The translations under genes were made by a program, and so were the position numbers. A model generated the notes under the pieces. The model was not told where the DNA came from, searched no databases, and saw only the letters and a list, made by a program, of their open reading frames with translations. Below, in pieces: positions 23,608 through 33,118 of a DNA stretch of 64,000 bases. The number at the start of each line of letters is the position of its first letter. Position 1 is the stretch's first letter. The stretch is from positions 75,950,416 through 76,014,415 of the forward strand of contig OX352774.1 in NCBI GenBank assembly GCA_947095535.1. Reading direction: 5' to 3'. Origin of the DNA: Poecilobothrus nobilitatus. Its lineage: Eukaryota; Arthropoda; Insecta; Diptera; Dolichopodidae.

Positions 23608-25573
23608 TTATATTCTATTATAAATTTTTAGTTTTTTGAGAAAGTTAATGAACGTTGTGACGTTGTCAGCTGTCACCTCTGTGAGAAGTCTGTGTAGCGC
23701 TTGTATGTTTTCTTGCTTTCTTATATTGTCAATTGTTGGACATTCGGCAATGATGTGTTTAATAGTTGTGATATTGTTATTGCAGAAGGAACAAGTAGGA
23801 GGTGGTTCCTTTTTCAACAGATGCTCGTGCGAAAGCAGAGTGTGTCCAATTCTGAATCTTGTATACACGATTGCGTTTCTTCTGTTGATCGAAATAGGAA
23901 TGTTGGAAGGTCTTTTATGTGGGTTAATATGTTTGTAATAATGGTTGAAATTGGCCCATGTGCGAATCATTTCTTCCTTTGTTATGTTAAATATTTCATT
24001 GGTTGTGTCTGATTTGTTAACATATTCTGACATGGTCAATGGAGAGTTTGCAGCTTCTTTTGCTGTTTTGTCTGTAAAGTCATTTTCAGTAATACCCACA
24101 TGTCCAGGAACCCACAGGAGTTTTAACTGTTTTTCTTTTTTAATTAAGTTGTCCCTGATTTCTTGTATGGTAGGATCTGTATGGTTGATGTTGATAACCG
24201 CGTCTAGAGTTGAAAGGGAGTCGGTACAGATTACCCGCTTTTCACTAGGGTGCAGGTTGATTTTGACTGCGTTAAGGATGGCTAGTGCTTCGGCAGAGTA
24301 TGCTGTTGAATAACTGGATAAAGTTCCGATATTGATGATATTTTTGTTTTCATCGACAATGCTGTATGATGTTGCATGCGAAGATTTTGAACCATCTGTG
24401 TAAACGAAATTCCAGTTGGCGTACTTGTTTTTCAAATCAAGAAACTGCTGTTGAAAGAAGCTCGGATTGACTTCGTTTTTTTTCCACTTAGTTAGAGCTA
24501 AGTTTATACTGCCCAAGTTGAGCTTCCATGGTGGAAAATTGAGCCGTAGGTTGCGCCTTGGCTTGAAGTATAGATTATTTTCTTTTGCGAACGTAAGAGC
24601 TTGGTACAAAGTTGACGGTTTTATCGGTTTCCGCTTTCTACCTATGACATTCTTACATATCCTGTGAAGTTCAACACCATCAGAGAAGATTATTTTCGTT
24701 AACAGCTTTCTTGTGGATAGCTTGATTTTTTCTTCTAGCGATGGAAGTCCCGATTCAGCGAGGATAGTTGGTATTGGAGAGGATCGGAGTGCTCCGAGAG
24801 CTGAGCGAATTGCTGCATGATACACTAATTTAATTTTTTGAAGCTGGGATTTTGGAGCTAACCCGTAGATTGGGAGCCCATATTCGATTCTGGATAGGAT
24901 CAGCGCTCTTACTACGCCAACTAACGATTTTGTGTTATATTCTAAATACTTAATGCTGAGACACTTGAGACAATTTAATTTATTATTCAGCGATTTGCAT
25001 AAAGCATCTATGTGATTGTTCCACAGATATTTCGAGTTACAAATCAGACCAAGTATTTTTAAGTTAGTGACGTTTTCTATGTTTAGTGAGTTAATCCTGA
25101 TCGTTGGCAGGTTGTTGAAATTGTGTTTTCTGCAAATGTGGAGATGTTTTGATTTCTCTATGGATATTTTTGAACCACTATAACTGCCCCAGTGCCTTAA
25201 GTTGATTAGAAGTTCTTCTAATTTGTTTATGAATACAACAGAATTCTTGATGGTGCAGTATATAAGTAAGTCATCTGCGTATAATATGTGTTTAAAGAAT
25301 TTTTGTTCATCTATGATTGTGCTTAATCTATTGTAGGCTACCAGAAATAAAACGACGGACAATGGCGATCCTTCGGGGATCCCATTGTTGAGTGGCCATA
25401 CATCTGAGCCATTTTCACCCTCATTTTTCTGTTTGTCATAAAACTTTTTATGAAATTTATTATAGTGCTTCCTACCTTCCATTGGACTAGCTGATCTATA
25501 ATAGAGTGTGTACCTACACGGTCAAAGGCTTTTTCGGCATCTAGTGATAAAATAGAGAGGTGGTTTTTTCTGC
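23608..25573 (-). pseudogene. I-clade LINE ORF2 (RT, RNase H, zinc knuckle), 5'-truncated and frameshifted
   Basis: From 25573 the minus strand reads LSILSLDAEKAFDRV (RT motif with the first catalytic Asp). A frameshift near 25403-25420 leads into a 624-codon open frame ending at 23608. In that frame NNGIPEGSPLSVVLF is at about residues 31-46 and YADD at 68-71. RNase H occupies about 357-478, with YTDGS (Asp363), SAEAL (Glu398), TDS (Asp421) and WVPGH followed by Asp471, so all four acidic catalytic residues are present. RIGH is at 544-547 and the knuckle CSFC-x8-H-x4-C at 564-581. The intact protein would nick DNA and copy its own RNA in the nucleus. ORF1, the endonuclease and the RT N-terminus are absent because of 5' truncation. 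The frame is still long, so insertion was recent. The Met at 25482 is only the first Met after the frameshift, not a true start. Confidence 0.9.
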
Positions 25574-25624
25574 AAAAAATGTGGAACGCTTCACGATTTT
25601 GCGTGTCATCCTTGCGCAGGGGCC

Positions 25625-25664
<40 letters not shown>

Positions 25665-25681
25665 TCTGCCGAAGCAAGAAC
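25574..25681 (-). ncRNA. U6: U6 spliceosomal snRNA retrocopy (full length)
   Basis: The minus strand starts GTTCTTGCTTCGGCAGAACA and includes the invariant ACAGAGA box, the AGCATGGCCCCTGCGCAAGG region that pairs with U4, and the 3' stem-loop sequence GTGAAGCGTTCCAC, ending ATTTTTT. Length is about 108 nt, the usual insect U6 size, and I see no difference from the insect consensus as I know it. In the spliceosome U6 pairs with U4, U2 and the 5' splice site. This copy is probably silent. U6 genes need an upstream PSE and TATA, but the sequence immediately upstream (25694 onward) is the disrupted transposase frame, with no TATA at the expected distance. The T6 end fits oligouridylated mature U6 RNA as template. 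Confidence 0.92.
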
Positions 25682-25693
25682 AATACCGAATAT
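25682..25693 (+). repeat. Target-site duplication, right copy
   Basis: AATACCGAATAT directly abuts the complement of U6 nucleotide 1. It is identical to 23244-23255. Confidence 0.9.
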
Positions 25694-26029
25694 AATTACT
25701 TCAATTACATTCAACGAGGTGGTTTAGTTGTTTGCTATTGGTTGGTGGTGGTTCATATGAATGCTATTTTAAATAATTTAATGTTGTTAACTAAATTTAA
25801 ATTTCTTGCTGATACAAATCAAAAAGAAATTATTTGCGCCTTTACTTACCAAAGCATTAATTGGAGAAATTTTAATATGCCATTAGATACTTCATGCTTA
25901 TATGAAAAATCCTCTATTAAAGTTTTTGCACATATTTTTTCAGTTTTATTAAACAATAAACGGACGAATACATGTAGAATAAAAAATAATAAACTATGTG
26001 CAAATAAAATGCCAAACGGGGTCCATTAA

Positions 26030-29000
26030 TATTCAAAAATTTAAATAATTATGTTCTTAATTTTTTATAAAAGTTTATATTTTAGCTTTATTTTTGTTTT
26101 TTTGTTTTATATAAATTAGGAATTTTATCCAAATAATGAATATGTACTACTTTGGCACAATTACTCTATCAAAAATTATTCAGAAAATAAAAAATAAAAA
26201 TGTATATGAAAATTTATTTTGATTTTTTATTAGTATGCGACAGCATGCCAACGGAGATAGGTTCACATTGCTTTCTTTGGTGAAGGTTTTGCTTTAAAGC
26301 TTAATTTGTGAATAAAAAGTAAAAATTGGTCCATATTTTTCTTTTACAGCTGTAAGATAAAATTTCAAATTATGTTTTTTTTAAAAACAATATAAATTTT
26401 TCTAATCAGAACTATATCAAAAAATAGAAGGACGATCAAACATACTAATTTTTCATACAAAATTTTAAATTTTGGTGCTTATTTAAAAAAAAACAAAATT
26501 TCTCTCTATACGCTATTGCCTGATAATATAATCAGCAGTGCTTGTACAATAGCTGCAGCCGAGTAATCAACGATTTAGTGAAATTAATAAATGATATGAA
26601 TAAAATTAGTGGATGCCCTATGCACCTCACAGGAGTGGCAAAAAGCAAACAATTAATATCATTTCCGGTTATTAAAAATTTTATTTAAAAAAAATTTTAA
26701 TGTAGGCACTGTTAATTTGAATTTTGAACCACAAAAATGGATAGTTTTTTTTCCGTCCATTTTTCTACTTAATTAATTGATCACCAATTACCAATAAGAA
26801 TTTAATAAAAAACACTGGTAAGATTTAAATATTTTTATTTCTCATTCTATTCCTATTTTATGTTATTCCTCATCCTATCCCTCTACCATTATACTATTTT
26901 ACCGTTAGGATGATTATTCCATTATAGATAGTTACGAGTGCAGCAGAATAATTTTAAGGGGTAAAAATCCCACACTAACAAAGGGCGAGGGTCGTTTTTC
27001 TTTATTTCTTTTTAAGATCTAAACCTACAAAAGGAAAAGAAAATGTTTTAATTTTAATCCTATAACGGTTTTCTTTTCAAACATTAATTTTTAAATTTTA
27101 ACAATTTAAAACGATAAAACATACATTTTAATTTTCTTAACAAAAAATAATCCTTGACCAGTAACGTTAAACTGTGTTATATTTATTATACCCTTATATT
27201 ATTATTTACGAGATCATAAAAGTAAATAAACATTACGATTACCAAAATATAGTAGCAGCAAATAAATTGCATTTTTTTTATAGTCAGGATTTTTTTTAAA
27301 GGGGGGGGTTGTGTATAAAATAGAAAGATAAATAAAATAAAAAATGAGAAGCAATCAATTGTATAATACCAGCAATCTAATATTTTGATTTTATCGTATC
27401 CTTTTTTAATGATATTTCACGTTATTTCATATAACACGTTTTTAAACATTTCTTGATAATAAATCACTGTTTCCCGTTCTTTGAATTTTAATAACGTTCT
27501 TACTTTTAACGATTCTGTATGTTATTTTTTTATAAGTAAAAATGTATATTTGTGGATTATACACAGATTTTTGATAGCAAAAAAAAAAAAGATTGCAATT
27601 TTGTACTTACATTGAATTAAAAAACAGTTGAAATTTCATTCTATTGGTATTATTATTGAAGGAAACCCACATCAAAAACTCCACAACTTTTATAATTATA
27701 GCGAAAATTTAAAAGATTAAAATGAAAAGCAAAAACCAAAGCAATTTACACCTACAAAAAAATTCAAAAGATTTTCAAAATAAACTTTTTGATTGGGACA
27801 ATTTAATTTCATTTTGAAAAATTTCAATGTTTAGATGAGGAAGAGATAAATTCTGAAAAATGTTAGAAGGAGCATAAAACAAACAAAATAAAAAAGTTCA
27901 CATTATTTTAAACGGTTTGTTGAAAAATTTACTATCGGGACAAAACAAAGAAAACAGATGGTGACCTTTAAAGTAAAAATTTGTTATTTTTGAAATTTAT
28001 ATCTTTTTTTGTTTAAAATTTTAAGAGTTCATTGATTACTAAAATATTTATTCAATTAGTATCTAAAAAATAATTATTTGTTAAGGTTAATTCGTTTTTG
28101 TAGGACAGTTAAACGAAAGATATATTGCACATGTTATTAAAAAAAAAACAAGTTGTACTTAAAATAGGGGGAGACCGTTGTGAACAATTCCACGCTATAA
28201 ACAAATTATTAAAACCCTGATTTTGTAATTAGCTTTAAAATTCCTCTTAATTATTTTTTTTTGACACATATATTTTAAGAACAAAGTATTTAATGTAGTG
28301 GAGACTGTCACCTCCAAAACATCACAAATAAATTATTTAAACTCCGATTTTGTAATTAACTCTAACATATCTCGGCTCCGAGAATTAGTTTTTCAACATA
28401 ATAAAGCATTTAAAATAACTGGAAAGAACAAAGAAAAAGTTTACATAGTCTTGCATATTTTCAAAGTAAAATTGTTAAAAATACTTCTTGAAACGTTTCC
28501 AATTGCTACAAATAGGATTCTTTCTTTGTCATCAAGGTTTTTACATAAAGAAGGGTTGTGAAAATTGAAAGATTAATAGGGGTAAATAGTATTCGACCAA
28601 AGATAAAATTTATAAAATAGAATTTCATTACTCATTTTACTGTTGCTATTTTATCTTGCAAAACTGTTATGCATTTATAAGCGGTATGTTTTATAGCCAG
28701 CGTCAGGATAAACTGTTATTAGTTTTGAGTCTTTTTAAATTATTTAATTTTTCAAAATAATTATCAAAATATAAATTTTTTCAAATTTTTTCAAATTTCA
28801 AATAAATATTTTTCTATAAAAATTTAAATTCGCTATTTTTAAATTTTTATAAATTTAAAAAATATACGGGTATATATTTTTTTAATTAAATTATAAGCTT
28901 TATTTTCTATAGGCTGGGTAACATTTTTGTTTATTCAGTTCCTCGAACTACCAAATAATATAATCCATTTTAAAATTTATTCCTTTTTATAAAGTAAAAA

Positions 29001-29089
29001 AAAAAAAAACAAATCCCATTTTTATTTTGCTTATATTATCATAAATTTATTTATAAAACGTGAAAACATTTTTGAATCGCAGGAACTAC
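26030..29089. other. AT-rich sequence, one dispersed repeat, no gene seen
   Basis: Apart from the dispersed repeat at 26.53-26.66 kb and a G9 run near 27301-27309, no structure stands out. The open frame at 28298-28561 shows no family resemblance and AT-driven composition. Confidence 0.4.
26533..26660 (+). repeat. Dispersed repeat copy (paired with 50.30-50.44 kb)
   Basis: Contains CTTGTACAATAGCTGCAGCC, GAGTAATCAACGATTTAGTG and TAGTGGATGCCCTATG, then AGGAGTGGCAAA. The same phrases in the same order and spacing occur at 50298-50435 with a few substitutions and one small insertion. The unit is richer in GC than its flanks. I do not recognise the family; a short non-coding retroposon is possible. 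Confidence 0.7.
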
Positions 29090-29590
29090 AACCAACCAAA
29101 GCATTATGTAAAACCAAAGATTTTTAAAGGCGCACATTTTCAAAAAGGTAATAAAAATATTTTAGAATTGTGATTATTTTTGCATAGGAATATTTCTAAT
29201 TTTTCTTTTACGAAATTTTTATGAACGAAAAAAATTTTTAATAATTAAGAATATGTTTTTGTCATTTTAACCCCATAATTACTTTAAAATTGGGGGAAAT
29301 ATAAAATTTTTTCTGAGGTAACTAATGCTCTCAAAATTCTTATTCCTTTTAAAATTTCAAAGTTCCCAATAAAATCGTTCCAAAGGAAAGTAGAAATATT
29401 GGAAAATTTTAGCTTCACTTAACGGTATATTGAAATACTTTTTGTTAAAGTTTACAAAAAAATATATAATGAAGGACAGTAACTCTTTTTAATTAAATGG
29501 TATAGAAGTTTTATAAACAGACAGATCGTCAGAGTGAAACTAATAACCATATTTTTTCAAATTTTTTTGCTCAATAATACCCAAAATATG
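29090..29590 (-). repeat. Decayed minus-strand copy of the (GTCC)n repeat family
   Basis: Starts with TGTAAAACCAAAGATTTTTAAAGG-like sequence and ends with TAGAAGTTTTATAAACAGAC followed by AGAGTGAAACTAATAACC. The last part is the reverse complement of the TTAGTTTCACTCTG...ACAAAACTTCTAC block at about 3.03-3.08 kb. The GTCC tract is mostly lost. Confidence 0.5.
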
Positions 29591-29834
29591 AGAAAAAAAC
29601 ATAAAATTGTAAGAAATTTATGAATTTTCCTACGTTTCTTTTGGTTTTGGAACAGAATATTCAAAAAACAAGAAGTGTATTTCAATTAAAGAGAAAACCT
29701 AGCTTCATAGCACTAAATGAGGTCAACTGATTTATATTTCGTTCCATTTGAGGACACTGTTTTTCAGGGACTACAACGCTGGAAAAGTTGGTTTCAAATT
29801 CACATTAAGATTAATCAAAATAAAAAGTTCAGGT

Positions 29835-31148
29835 TCAGGGTTCGGGTTCAAAATTTAGAAAAAAAAGTACATAGTACAAACTAAAATGTTTTTTAATTTT
29901 ATTGTAAAAAAAACTTTTATTTATTTTTGAAAAAAAAATTTCCTTTAATTTAATAATTAAAATAGTTTTTAAGTTTTCTTTTAAATTTGCTTTTTGTGGT
30001 GATAAGATAAATTTCAAAACTGAAAAAGCCCACTCTACGCTTACTTGCGTAGCAGGAACTGCGAAAATGATCTGGCCCATCTGATATAATAATTTTATGT
30101 TGCTACCAAAATCCTAAAATATTTTTTTCTTTTGCCAGCCTTAGATAATATTCGTATATTTCCATCTCATTTTTAACTGAACTATTAATGAAAGAGGTAG
30201 CATTTATATTTTCTGAATCAATTTAAGAACACTTTTCTTTTTTTTAGTGCATTTTTCTGACACATTTATGTGAAAATTACATAGCCTTTGCTTTACAGGC
30301 GTGGCTGTAAATGTTTTAAGGGTGAACGACGTGTGTGGAATTCGAACCCACACTTCCTCGGTGTTTACAGTGAATTTTATACGTTCCTATCCATTAGGCC
30401 ACCGAGGCCCCAGAACTCTTTTATTTCTTTTTTAAAACTTTTTCAAGAATATCTTCATCTTCTTCTGAAGAACTAGAAATTACTTCTTTTCTCTCCATTT
30501 GCAACTTTTTGAGAATCTTTATTGTTTTTAAAATTTGCCTCTTAGCATTGCTTCAGGACTTTACATTAATCTAAATCTGCTGTTTAACTAGACTGCTGTA
30601 ATCAAAAGTGGATTATTAATAATGTTGTTTTCTTTTTTAATAATATACGAATATAATTCTTTGGATAATGCTTTTGTTTGGTGTTTTTGTGTCAGCTCTA
30701 ATTTAAAACTTAGCCATATTCCATAAAAATCACCCAAATTCATTTGTTCTTCTCTAAATTTATCTAAACGACTATCGACTGTGGTTTAAGCGTTAATTTT
30801 TTAACAGGTGCAAATTTTTCACAATTATTCCAAATACTATCATTCATAGTTAATCCAGCGTTCATTAATTTCGAACAAAAACATCTATATTCCAATGGGA
30901 CTTTAATCATGTCGTAAGTGGAATTCCAGCTAGTTTAACAGTCTTAGTACTGCGTTTTTCATGTTTCGGTTCTTAATTAAAGAAGAAATATTCGGTGTTC
31001 GTAATTTTTTTCCAAATAGCTCTGTATTGATCTGTGTTTCCTTACAAACAGAACTAGATATAGTATCGAGCTCTGCCAATTGTACACCATGAGCAACACA
31101 TCTAAAATGAATAGATGTTTTCTGTTGAATTTTTTTTTTTAATAACAA
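29835..31148 (-). pseudogene. hAT transposase pseudogene, interrupted by a SINE
   Basis: Minus-strand pieces in order: FRCVAHGVQLAELDTI (RCxAHxLQLA block) at 31148-30930; WNSTYDMIKVPLEYR spanning the end of that frame; then REEQMNLGDFYGIWLSFKLE and NNPLLITAV at about 30780-30560; an acidic SSSSEDEDILEKVLKK segment near 30470-30420; the SINE; and finally IIFAVPATQVSVEWAFSVLK at 30080-29835, the C-terminal dimerisation motif (family IPATSVxSERxFS). Block order and spacing match hAT transposases. Stops and frameshifts separate the pieces, and the BED finger and first catalytic block are not visible. It is dead and older than the SINE. Confidence 0.82.
30237..30411 (-). mobile_element. tRNA-derived SINE, copy 1
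   Basis: The minus strand begins GGGGCCTCGGTGGCCTAATG at 30411. It has an A-box TGGCCTAATGG and, further on, a B-box GGTTCGAATTCC, the internal pol III promoter of tRNA-derived SINEs. The body contains CTGTAAACACCGAGG, and CATTTATGTG lies near the 3' end. It ends in an A-rich tail (CTAAAAAAAAG type). Flanking repeats AGAACACTTTT (30226-30236) and AGAACTCTTTT (30412-30422) match at 10 of 11 positions and are the target duplication. It inserted into the hAT pseudogene. Sister copies lie at 41.4 and 50.8 kb. Confidence 0.88.
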
Positions 31149-31874
31149 GAAAAAACTATGATATTAACTCGAACCGCATCAAAAGTTGGATTTGGACTCG
31201 GGTTCAGTTTCAGATCCTGCTGTTTTTAATAGCTTTTTATTAACTTGGTTGGGTAAAGGATGGAATCTTAGAAGCCATTTTAAACACACTTCCCGTTGAA
31301 CTAGAGACTTGAAATTTTCTTCATTAGATCACATCCCGATGACAATACATGATTTTAAAATAATAATATCGAAAAACATTAGAGAAAGTAGCTTAATTTC
31401 AAAATTAAATTTTCATACAAAGATATATCAGAATTTTTAACAGAATTATTACAGAACCAAAATAAAACATTTTATCTAAATTTACTAAACTCACCAATAC
31501 CAATACCAATACGTATACGTAATATATAAATGTTTTTTTTTTCTATAAAAGACTATTGTTTTTTATGTAGACCATTGCAATGTACGTGTACATATACATA
31601 TAGGTACAAACTTAAAAATATGTAATAATATGTGCTTCGAAAATATTTTTGGTTTGAAAGCGATGAATTTGAAAGACATGAATGTGTAAACAAATTAATG
31701 TGTCGCACTTGAGAACACAGTGTAAAACTTAATATGCATTTACTTAAAATTTAGATAGCAAGTGTTAAATTTAAGTTTTTTTTTATCAAATCAATTGATT
31801 TTTAGTATACATTTTTATTTATAAAAGCAATGTGTTTATTTATAATATTTATATAGATATGTGTTTTTCCTTTC
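31149..31874. other. AT-rich sequence, no gene seen
   Basis: Upstream flank of the hAT pseudogene. No recognisable N-terminal hAT exon was found. Contains short TACATATACATATAGG-type microsatellite sequence near 31589-31604. Confidence 0.35.
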
Positions 31875-32108
31875 TTAATTATAATTAAAATAGGGCTTTT
31901 CCTTCGAAACTCTTAACATATTAAAATCGCATATTATGGCCCTAACATTGATATCTAAATTGGGAGCTGCCTTTAAATTAAGATCTATTAGGGAATGATG
32001 ATCTGCACCACTAATGCCTTTTTCTGAAGTATGAAAACTAAGAATATATTTCCAACAGTCTTTTTTAAAAATAGTAAATAACAACAATATTTTTCTTTTC
32101 AATAACAA
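31875..32108 (-). pseudogene. P-element-like transposase fragment
   Basis: The minus-strand frame includes KKDCWKYILSFHTSEKGISG, then a leucine-rich helix, NVRAIICDF, and finally RVSKEKPYF. P-element/THAP9-type transposases have a corresponding run: WK-x-P-x-x-(Y/F), then IxVxAxxCDxGxNN (with a conserved Asp), then LGVSxExPYF. Here the GxNN part after the Asp is deleted (CDF then NMLRVSKEKPYF), so this is a damaged relic. It may derive from the same family as the split fragment at 23.1-26.0 kb. Assignment is from motif pattern alone. Confidence 0.55.
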
Positions 32109-32382
32109 TAATTATGAATTAATCATAAAATATATGTTATGTACATTCATACATATATGTATATCTACATCGTCTAGAAAAAGCAAAATAATTTTTTTTT
32201 AATTCAAAAACATTAGCATTTAGAAGAAAGCAATTTAATATATTCTCAATTACATACTTTTAAAACCAAATTTTTTTACTACATATGTATGTAGGTACAA
32301 ACATGTACGAAAATGGTATGCATATTTTTATGTGTGCTGTACTATTAAAAATCTGCTAACACAGTCACACCAAATTCCCAAA
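32109..32382. other. Short AT-rich stretch, no gene
   Basis: TATG/CATA microsatellite fragments at about 32140-32165 and 32282-32310. Confidence 0.4.
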
Positions 32383-33010
32383 TTCCCAACTATTATTATT
32401 TAGTTGATTCATCGATTTATTATTTTTTAATATGTAGGCAACAGTTATATTTATATGAATGGACGGTAAACATAAACGAACAAAAAAAAATTTCGAATGT
32501 TCTATAGCTAATAATTTCTATTTTTGAAATAGACTGTATGCATAAATTTAATATTAAAGAAAAAAAAATAAGTTCTTAGAGTACCTAAATAACAGAAAAA
32601 AAAAGAAAAATGTAATACTGGAAGAAAAATAAAAACGAATAGAAAAAAAGAGAACAAAAAATGTTACATTGATTGTTTTTAAATATTTTTAAAGGCTATT
32701 TCTTATGTATAAGTGCAGATCTGATTTTTACCCACATAACAGATAGAAAAAAAGAATTATTAAAATGTTATGATTTTAAAAGAAAGAAACATACGTTTGA
32801 TATTTCCGTACATAACAGATAAAAAAAAAAAAATATTAAAATGTTATGTTATGAAAAGAAAGAAAAAACAAGGCAGCGTATGAATCAAAGTTTTTAAAGG
32901 GTCGCATTTTTAAGTGGGAATAAAGAACATTATAAAATTGCAATAACAATTTTATTTAAATTTTTAATTTTGCTATGCAATGTTTCCTTAATTTTTTAAA
33001 AATTTTGCCA
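32383..33010 (+). repeat. Dispersed copy of the about 680-bp repeat of 7.2-8.7 kb
   Basis: Shares GGCAACAGTTATATTTATATG-like, GACGGTAAACATAAACGAAC, ACATAACAGATAGAAAAA and AATCAAAGTTTTTAAAGGGT phrases, in the same order as the tandem units at 7.25-8.6 kb, but diverged and single copy. Confidence 0.7.
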
Positions 33011-33118
33011 CAATAAATTAATAAAAAAAAAATTCAATATATTCTATAATATAACAGGTAATAATATAATTATAGACTGCAAGGGCAACTGTAAAAATTC
33101 AAAATTAAACAAGGAAAA

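Larger units (their letters stand above)
23256..25681 (-). mobile_element. Chimeric retroinsertion: U6 snRNA fused to 5'-truncated I-clade LINE
   Basis: A single 2,426-bp insertion on the minus strand. Its 5' end is a complete U6 snRNA copy (25681-25574), followed without spacer by a LINE that starts in the middle of the RT domain (25573). The LINE continues through RNase H, the zinc knuckle and a 3' UTR (23607-23273), and ends in a (TAAA)n tail (about 23272-23256). One 12-bp direct repeat, AATACCGAATAT, bounds the whole unit: the right copy abuts the first U6 nucleotide and the left copy abuts the tail. This shows that both parts entered in one target-primed reverse transcription event, with a template switch from LINE RNA to U6 RNA. 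U6-LINE chimeras of this type are known for mammalian L1. The (TAAA)n tail and RNase H fit the I clade. Confidence 0.9.
23133..26029 (+). pseudogene. P-element-like transposase fragment split by the U6-LINE insertion
   Basis: A plus-strand frame opens after the stop at 23130-23132 and runs CHICKSLIVENKENPN up to the target site at 23244-23255. It resumes in the same frame at 25682 as NYFNYIQRGGLVVCYWLVVV and ends at 26029. Removing 23256-25681 plus one target copy leaves a frame with no stop, about 150 codons long. The Cys-x-x-Cys segment followed by a GG(L) turn, and the general layout, resemble the C-terminal region of P-element/THAP9-type transposases. This assignment is by pattern only and could be another transposase family. 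No catalytic motif is included. Confidence 0.5.

Noticed and set aside
23636..24667. Several plus-strand open frames over the LINE
   Set aside because: They are antisense shadows of the LINE RNase H and RT coding frame and show no protein family pattern.
25574..25681. Functional U6 snRNA gene
   Set aside because: The sequence is intact, but it lies inside a LINE insertion with its own target duplication, and no PSE/TATA promoter lies upstream on the minus strand; it is a retrocopy.
25661..25693. Plus-strand start codon at 25661 as the start of a 122-codon gene
   Set aside because: The ATG lies in the complement of U6; only the part from 25682 belongs to the older disrupted frame.
28298..28561. 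87-codon plus-strand frame
   Set aside because: No family resemblance or supporting signals in either flank.
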